This document shows positions 6,305-10,700 of a stretch of DNA of 10,700 bases, in pieces. The notes beneath the pieces were generated by a model. The model did no database searches and was not told where the DNA came from. It was given only the letters and a program-made list of their open reading frames with translations. The DNA is taken from the NCBI GenBank assembly GCA_025458545.1, contig JALOSH010000082.1, positions 1 to 10,700 of the forward strand, in the 5' to 3' direction. Source of the stretch: Hydrogenophaga sp. (GTDB taxonomy: Bacteria > Pseudomonadota > Gammaproteobacteria > Burkholderiales > Burkholderiaceae). Positions within the stretch are counted from its first letter, which is position 1. Every line of letters begins with the position of its first letter. The position numbers were made by a program, and so were the translations under genes.

Positions 6305-7918
6305 TCAACCGGTGGAAGAGGGCTTTCGGCCCCGTTCCAGTCCATCCAGCCGCACGCGCGCCTTCACCATTTGCTGCAGGGCGCGGCGCATGGCGCTGTA
6401 GCGTTCCAGCGATGTTTCCATCTCCCCCAGTGGTATCGATCCGGCCGCTGCAGCGGACAGCACCGCCGCCTTGAGTTGCTGGTAGGCCTCTTCCAGGGCG
6501 TCGGCATCGACGAGCAACGACGTGCCATCCGGGCCCTCGGCCTGACCGTGTTGAGCCAGCAGACGGTGTGCTTGCGCCATGAAGCGCTGGTGGGCTTGCG
6601 CCGGCTGGGTGTCGCTGCTGGCCGGTGGCTGCAGCGGCGCGGCTGCCATCGCCAGCTCGGCGCAGGTCTCGTGATACCGCTGGACACGCAACAGCTCGGC
6701 CAGCCGTGCGGCCGTTGGGCCGGACAGCGCCGCGCGGCCCATGCGCTCGACAAACGTTTCGACCGCCGCGTTGAGCTTTCCGACGATCAACTGCTCGCGG
6801 TTCAGTTTGGTGGCCGGTGCGCTCTGCAACACGCCGTGTGCCAGGTTCACGCACAGCGTGCCAAAGCGCCTGACCTCTTGCTCCAGCGCGTCCAGTGCCA
6901 GGGTCGGCACGGCCAGCACGTTGTCGTCCAGAAAGCGGGGCCTGGCCTCGTCTTCCTCGCGCGCCCGGAAGCGCTGCAGCAGCCAGCGTGTGAGGAGGTC
7001 GGCCAGGGGCCACATGAGCAGCACACCCAGCAGGTTGAAGGTGGTGTGGAACAGCGCCAGCTTGGTGGCCGGATCGGGCGGCAGGTTCAGCGCTTCGCGC
7101 GCGCTGGTCAGTGCGCCGATGAGCCAGGGCAGCAGCAGCAACGCCACCGTGCCGGTGAGCAGGTTGAAGGCCACGTGGGCGGCGGCCGTGCGGCGGGCGT
7201 TGGGCGTGGCACCAATGCCGGCCAGGGCGGTGGTCACGGCGCTGCCGATGTTGGCGCCGATCACCACCGCCGCGGCGCCCTGGGGGCTGATCAGTCCGCT
7301 CTGGGCCGCCGTCAAAGTGATCGTCAGGGCGGCGCTGGACGATTGCATCAGCACCGTCATCAGCAAGCCAATGCCCAGCTGGGCCAGCACCGACAGCGCG
7401 TCCGTGCCTTGCGGCAGGCTGATCTGGTCGGCCAGCCCCACAAACGCCTGATGCAGCAAACCGATGCCCATGAACAGCAGGCCAAAGCCCGCCAGCGCCG
7501 TGCCCATGGCGCCTCGCCGCTGGTGTTCGCCGCTCAGCCGCATCACCGCACCCAGCCCCACCAGCGGCAGCGCCAGTGCCTCCACCTTGAACTTGAGGCC
7601 CACCAGGGCAACGATCCAGCTGGTCATGGTGGTGCCGACGTTCGCCCCGAACACCACCCACACCGCCGGGGCCAGGCCCAGCAGCCCGGCGTTGACGAAA
7701 CCGATCGTGGCCACCCCCACCGCGGTGGACGACTGCACCATGGCGGTGACCAGAACGCCCGTGCCCAGGGCGTGCCAGCGGGTGCGCGTGGCTTTGGTCA
7801 GGATGTTGTGCAGGGCCGGGCCGGCGACGAGCTTGAGCCCGTCGGTCATCATGGACATGCCGAGCAGGAACAGGCCCAGACCACCGGCCAGCAGACCCAG
7901 CGAGGTCCAGAGGTTCAT
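6305..7918 (-). CDS. Na/Pi-cotransporter family protein with PhoU-like C-terminal domain (537 aa)
   Basis: This is a membrane protein of the Na+/phosphate cotransporter family (PF02690 type; NptA/YjbB-like), which in characterised members moves inorganic phosphate with Na+. Two inverted-repeat halves are visible. The first has QSST at 62-65 (VQSSTAVGVATIGFV) and GANVGTT (91-97). The second has QSSS at 192-195 (MQSSSAALTITL) and GANIGSAVTT (221-230). HTTFN (291-295) is the conserved motif at the end of the transport part. Residues from about 330 form a soluble helical region resembling PhoU, as in YjbB, where it is thought to sense or limit phosphate flux. The frame extends much further upstream, but the ATG at 7918 begins the first membrane helix and forms an ATGA overlap with the stop of the SLC13 gene, indicating translational coupling. 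The gene ends 104 bp before the Tim44 start. Transport direction cannot be told from sequence. Confidence 0.93.
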   Translation of the reverse strand: MNLWTSLGLLAGGLGLFLLGMSMMTDGLKLVAGPALHNILTKATRTRWHALGTGVLVTAMVQSSTAVGVATIGFVNAGLLGLAPAVWVVFGANVGTTMTSWIVALVGLKFKVEALALPLVGLGAVMRLSGEHQRRGAMGTALAGFGLLFMGIGLLHQAFVGLADQISLPQGTDALSVLAQLGIGLLMTVLMQSSSAALTITLTAAQSGLISPQGAAAVVIGANIGSAVTTALAGIGATPNARRTAAAHVAFNLLTGTVALLLLPWLIGALTSAREALNLPPDPATKLALFHTTFNLLGVLLMWPLADLLTRWLLQRFRAREEDEARPRFLDDNVLAVPTLALDALEQEVRRFGTLCVNLAHGVLQSAPATKLNREQLIVGKLNAAVETFVERMGRAALSGPTAARLAELLRVQRYHETCAELAMAAAPLQPPASSDTQPAQAHQRFMAQAHRLLAQHGQAEGPDGTSLLVDADALEEAYQQLKAAVLSAAAAGSIPLGEMETSLERYSAMRRALQQMVKARVRLDGLERGRKPSSTG

Positions 7919-9194
7919 GGCAACAGCCAGACGGTGGCGGCCAGGGTGATGACACCGATGCAGGCCAGGTTGAGCACAAAGCCGCAGCGCATCATGGTGG
8001 CCTGCGGCACCTGGTCGGTGGCGTACACGATGGCGTTGGGTGGCGTGGCCACCGGCAGCATGAAGGCGCAAGAGGCCGACACCGCGATGGCCACGGCCAG
8101 CAGCGCGCCCGGCAGGCCCACCAGCCAGAACACCGAGGCGCCCTGCAAGGTGTCCACCAGCGCGGTGGCCAGAAAACCGCTGGCGCCGCTGACCTGCATG
8201 ACCTGGCTGAGGGCCAGGCCGCCACCGAACAGCAGCAGCACGCCCCAATGGGTCTGGCGCTCGATGGTGTCCCAGCTCAGCGTGCGGCTGGCCACAAGGG
8301 CCACCACGGCGGCCAGCGCCACCCAGCTGTCCACATCCGCTGCGATGCCGAGTGCGCGACCAGCGGCGCGGCGCCGATCCAGCCAGCGGCGGTGAGCGCA
8401 AAGATGAGCAAGGTGACGCGCCGGGCTGGCGTCCATTGGAACGGTGCAGCCGTTTCCTGGGCGATGCGGCCCCCCAGGCGGGGCCGCAGCACGACGTACA
8501 GCACCCCCGCCATCAGCGGCATGAGCAGGATCACCAGGGGGATGCCGAACCGCATCCATTCGGCAAAGCCGATCCCGGCCTGGGCCGCCGCGATGGCGTT
8601 GGGCGGACTGCCCACCAGCGTGCCCATGCCGCCGATGCTGGCGCTGTAGGCCACGCCCAGCAGCACAAACACCCGTTCGCGGAGTCCGGTGTTGTCGGGG
8701 CCTCTTTCACTGGCATCTCGCGCCCCCTTCTGGTCCAGCAGGCCCAGCGCCAGGGGCAGCATCATGGCGGCGGTGGCGGTGTTGCTGATCCACATGGACA
8801 GCAGGGCGGTCAGGCCGAACAGCAGCGCCACCGCCAGCGCCCGCCGTCCCCCGGCCAGGCGCAGCACCGACTGGGCCAGCGCGCGGTCCAGCCCCTGCTG
8901 CTGCAAGGCCGCCGCCAGCGCAAACCCGCCGAGGAACAGAAAAATGATCGGGTGCGCGAACGCGCTCAGGGCGGTGCGCAGATCCATCAGACCGGCGCCA
9001 GCCGCCAGCAGCGGTACCAGCAGGGCGGTCACGCTCAGGTGCAGGGCCTGGGTCATCCACAGCCCGCCGATCAGGGCGAACAAGGCCAGTCCAGCCCGCA
9101 AGGTGTCGGGCCCGGGCGCCACCTGATGCACCCCGGCGGTGAACACCACACAGGCCAGTGCGCGCAGCAGGGGGCCGGGTGCGCTCAGCGGCAT
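7915..9194 (-). pseudogene. SLC13/DASS-family anion transporter, split by a one-base frameshift
   Basis: This is a multi-pass transporter of the divalent anion:Na+ symporter family (substrates in the family: di- and tricarboxylates, sulfate). The first part (280 residues from the ATG at 9194) holds the SNT motif (ISNTATAAMMLP, Ser137-Asn138-Thr139) and GSPPNAI (195-201). After Ala280 (codon 8355-8357) the frame runs into unrelated residues and stops at 8277. The second part reads in the -1 frame from about 8355 to 7915 (146 residues). It carries the family signature SCAFMLPVATPPNAIVY, followed by a final hydrophobic segment ending TVWLLP. Together they give 426 residues, a normal family length, so one base appears to be missing in LVA|ALGIAADVD. 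The second part has no plausible start of its own. The 3' end overlaps the Na/Pi transporter start by 4 bp. The start has a weak ribosome site. If the shift is a sequence error, the gene is intact. Confidence 0.9.
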
Positions 9195-9223
9195 GGACAG
9201 GGCCCTGCCGGGGCGAAGTGTCC

Positions 9224-9307
9224 GAACCCAGAGGCACCGCCGGGCCGGCTCTGCCGGACGGCCAGTGCCGCCCCCTTGAGGGGGTCGCGCGCAGCGCGGC
9301 GGGGGTG
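9224..9307. repeat. 84-bp hairpin-rich intergenic repeat, copy 1
   Basis: This copy is identical over 84 bp to 9332-9415. It contains three consecutive foldable stems: a long imperfect hairpin (9233-9269; arms GGCAC/GTGCC, GCCG/CGGC and CCGGC/GCCGG around a TCT loop), CCCCCT-TG-AGGGGG (9271-9284), and CGCGC-GCA-GCGCG (9286-9298). It lies between the universal stress protein gene and the SLC13 gene. Elements with a CCCCCTTGAGGGGG core are, from memory, common between genes in Comamonadaceae, so this is likely a dispersed REP-like element rather than a gene. Confidence 0.9.
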
Positions 9308-9331
9308 GGACATCTCCGGCGTGAGGGGTGT

Positions 9332-9415
9332 GAACCCAGAGGCACCGCCGGGCCGGCTCTGCCGGACGGCCAGTGCCGCCCCCTTGAGGGGGTCGCGCGC
9401 AGCGCGGCGGGGGTG
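9332..9415. repeat. 84-bp hairpin-rich intergenic repeat, copy 2
   Basis: This is a second perfect copy of the element at 9224-9307, in the same orientation, with a 108-bp period and a 24-bp spacer between copies (9308-9331). The flanks differ at both ends (TCC versus GTGT before, GGACAT versus TTCCTT after), so the 84-bp unit looks like the mobile or duplicated block. It ends 5 bp before the stop codon of the universal stress protein gene. No T run follows the stems on the - strand, so it is not a standard intrinsic terminator, although the stems may pause transcription or protect mRNA ends. Confidence 0.9.
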
Positions 9416-9420
9416 TTCCT

Positions 9421-10308
9421 TCATCTTGCTGTCGACACCAGCACGTCGGCGCTGCCCTCGGCCAGCACGTGTTTGGTCACGCTGCCGAGCAGCAGGTCCT
9501 CGGTGGCGGACTGCCCGTGTTTGCCCAGCACCACCAGATCGCAGTCGCGTTCCTGCTCCTGCTCGACGATGCGTTGCGAGGCCTCGCCCTCGATCACGCA
9601 GGCCTCCCAGCTGCCTGGCGGCAGGCCGGTCTCGGCGGCCAGTGCGTTGACACGCTGCGTGGCTTCGGCGCGGGCTTGCACCCGGTAATGTTCGATGGTG
9701 GCTTCGTCCACGCCGGCGTAGCGCAGCTTGTCGCCGAACGGCACCTGGTAGGCGGTGAGGAGGATAAAACGCGCCTGCGGTGCGACGCGCCGGGCCACCG
9801 CCACCGCCTGCAACGACCAGGGCGAGAAGTCCAGCGCAAGCAGCACGCGCTGGTAGGGCTCGTGGGGCGTCTGCCGCACCACGAGCACGGGGCGGTTGGT
9901 CCGGCGCAGCAGGCGCTCCGAGGTGGAGCCCAGCACCAGCCGGCGCAGAAAGCCGGCGCCGCGCGCGCCCACCACCAGCAGGGCAGCGTCCAGCGCGTCG
10001 GCCTGGCGGCGGATTTCGTCCAGCACCGAGCCGCTGGCCTCGATGGGCTTCACCGTGATCTGCCGCGCGCTGAGCAGCTGGTCCACCAGCTGTTGCAGTT
10101 GCTCGCGGTTGGCCGCCAGCAGCTTGCTTTCGGACGCATGGCCAACACCCAGCCACTGGCGCAACTCGGTCAGCGTCTCGCCCGGCACCACATGCATCAC
10201 GCAGAGCGAGCTGCCGATTTCCTGCGCCAGGCGGGCAGCGCGATCCACCGCATGCCGCGCCGGACCCGAAAAATCGGTGGTGGTGAGGATCGGTCCCCTG
10301 GGGTTCAT
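9421..10308 (-). CDS. tandem-domain universal stress protein (295 aa)
   Basis: This is a cytoplasmic UspA-superfamily protein with two fused domains. Domain 1 (about 5-146) opens with ILTTTDFSGPARHAVDRA and has the nucleotide-binding pattern GARGAGFLRRLVLGSTSERL, followed by NRPVLVV. Domain 2 (about 153-293) opens with RVLLALDFSPWSLQAV and has GKHGQSATEDLLLGSVTKHV, followed by ADVLVS. Both keep the G-x2-G-x9-G-(S/T) signature, so both may bind ATP. The family helps cells survive stress; the exact activity is not known. The ATG at 10308 is preceded by AAGGAG at about 9-bp spacing and overlaps the stop of the upstream TrkA-N gene (ATGA), so the two are translationally coupled. In-frame codons upstream give only low-complexity residues and were rejected. 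Pairing with a cation/proton antiporter suggests a role in ion or pH stress. Confidence 0.95.
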   Translation of the reverse strand: MNPRGPILTTTDFSGPARHAVDRAARLAQEIGSSLCVMHVVPGETLTELRQWLGVGHASESKLLAANREQLQQLVDQLLSARQITVKPIEASGSVLDEIRRQADALDAALLVVGARGAGFLRRLVLGSTSERLLRRTNRPVLVVRQTPHEPYQRVLLALDFSPWSLQAVAVARRVAPQARFILLTAYQVPFGDKLRYAGVDEATIEHYRVQARAEATQRVNALAAETGLPPGSWEACVIEGEASQRIVEQEQERDCDLVVLGKHGQSATEDLLLGSVTKHVLAEGSADVLVSTAR

Positions 10309-10700
10309 GGCGCGTGCTCCTTGTCGTGGATTCTGTGGGCCAGGTGCTCGGCGGCGAAATCGGCGGCATCGTCGAAGGGGTTGAGGATCTGCTGAACCCC
10401 GGCTTGTCGCAGGGCGCGGCCGTGGGCGGCGTCGCGCACCGCGGCCACCACCTCGCCTTCGAAGCGCGCCACTTTCAAAGCGTGCAGCAGCGCGCGGTTC
10501 GACTCCCATTGCGGAAACGTGGTCACCACCCAGCGCAGCCGCGAGAGGGGCAGCGATTCCAGGAAGTCGGGGTCCTCGCCGTCACCGAACAGCACCGGCA
10601 ACTGCTGCGCCTGCAGCGCGCGCACCGCCTCGGGGTCGAAGTCCACCCCGATGGCCTCCACCCCGGCGCTGCGCAGTTGCTGCAGCAGCCGGCTGCCGTA
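10305..10700 (-). CDS. C-terminal TrkA-N (RCK) domain of a probable KefB/KefC-type cation:proton antiporter, partial
   Basis: Only the last 131 residues are in the window; the frame remains open at base 10700. They show a Rossmann NAD(H)-binding domain of the TrkA-N type. It begins YGSRLLQQLRSAG (the end of a GxGxxG loop), then VEAIGVDFDPEAV with an acid at the end of strand 2, a GDGEDPDFLESLPL segment, WVVTTFP, and the typical end VVAAVRDAAHGRALRQAGVQQILNPFDDAA. Such domains gate K+ channels and K+/H+ antiporters in response to nucleotides. In this family the domain usually follows an antiporter membrane part, which would lie beyond the window, so the KefB/KefC identity is inferred. The domain ends the protein; no TrkA-C domain follows. 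Its stop overlaps the universal stress protein start by 4 bp. Confidence 0.85.
   Translation of the reverse strand, partial: YGSRLLQQLRSAGVEAIGVDFDPEAVRALQAQQLPVLFGDGEDPDFLESLPLSRLRWVVTTFPQWESNRALLHALKVARFEGEVVAAVRDAAHGRALRQAGVQQILNPFDDAADFAAEHLAHRIHDKEHAP

Noticed and set aside
6263..6305. AAGCAT...ATGCTT inverted repeat followed by T on the - strand, as a terminator for the Na/Pi transporter gene
   Set aside because: The stem is only 6 bp, AT-rich and has a 31-nt loop. The same bases are better explained as the -10/-35 promoter of the next gene.
8340..8365. Programmed -1 ribosomal frameshifting in the SLC13 gene
   Set aside because: No X-XXY-YYZ slippery heptamer at the frame junction. 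A simple one-base loss explains the data.
6371..8395. A 674-aa open frame on the + strand opposite the two transporter genes
   Set aside because: It is rich in Gln, Arg, Gly and His with no domain pattern, which is typical of the antisense of GC-rich coding sequence. The - strand has clear transporter motifs.
7919..8401. N-terminal extension of the Na/Pi transporter frame to 698 aa
   Set aside because: The extra 161 residues are Arg/Gly/His-rich, overlap the SLC13 C-terminal coding sequence in another frame, and precede an ATG at the first membrane helix.
9185..9420. Open frames crossing the 84-bp repeats (peptide AARDPLKGAALAVRQSRPGG repeated twice)
   Set aside because: The 108-bp period is a multiple of three, so the frame stays open by arithmetic. 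The unit is a structured repeat and the peptide has no independent support.

Overview
The window is GC-rich (roughly two-thirds G+C by eye), densely coding, and has no rRNA, tRNA, transposase, phage or CRISPR sequence. Gene content and style (a Tim44-like protein, a DUF3047 lipoprotein, a BLUF protein, an S8 protease with a C-terminal sorting tail, hairpin-rich repeats with a CCCCCTTGAGGGGG core) suggest a betaproteobacterium of the Burkholderiales, probably Comamonadaceae. This is inferred from recognised families, not from a search.

Left part (1-2819). The 3' part of a secreted subtilisin-like protease on the + strand ends in a glycine run, a cysteine, a membrane helix and an Arg-rich tail. 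It converges with three genes on the - strand: an unrecognised 201-aa membrane-anchored protein, a small cupin, and a short BLUF blue-light sensor.

Middle part (2820-5213). A 230-bp divergent gap separates the BLUF gene from a + strand pair: a periplasmic glycerophosphodiester phosphodiesterase (GDPD) and a DUF3047 lipoprotein. The GDPD has lost one base near 4246. Its last barrel strand (GVFSDWPA...) now lies out of frame just past a premature stop.

Right part (5214-10700). All genes are on the - strand. Read in transcription order they are: the end of a TrkA-N (RCK) protein, probably a KefB/KefC-type antiporter; a tandem universal stress protein overlapping it by 4 bp; an 84-bp hairpin-rich repeat present in two identical copies 108 bp apart; an SLC13/DASS transporter split by a one-base loss near 8355; a Na/Pi-cotransporter-like protein with a PhoU-like tail overlapping it by 4 bp; and a Tim44-domain membrane protein with its own promoter and a clear intrinsic terminator.

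The strongest unusual observations are the two single-base losses (GDPD and SLC13 genes), the protease tail and the duplicated structured repeat. I see no convincing undescribed multi-gene system. The BLUF/cupin/anchored-protein cluster is the most open functionally.
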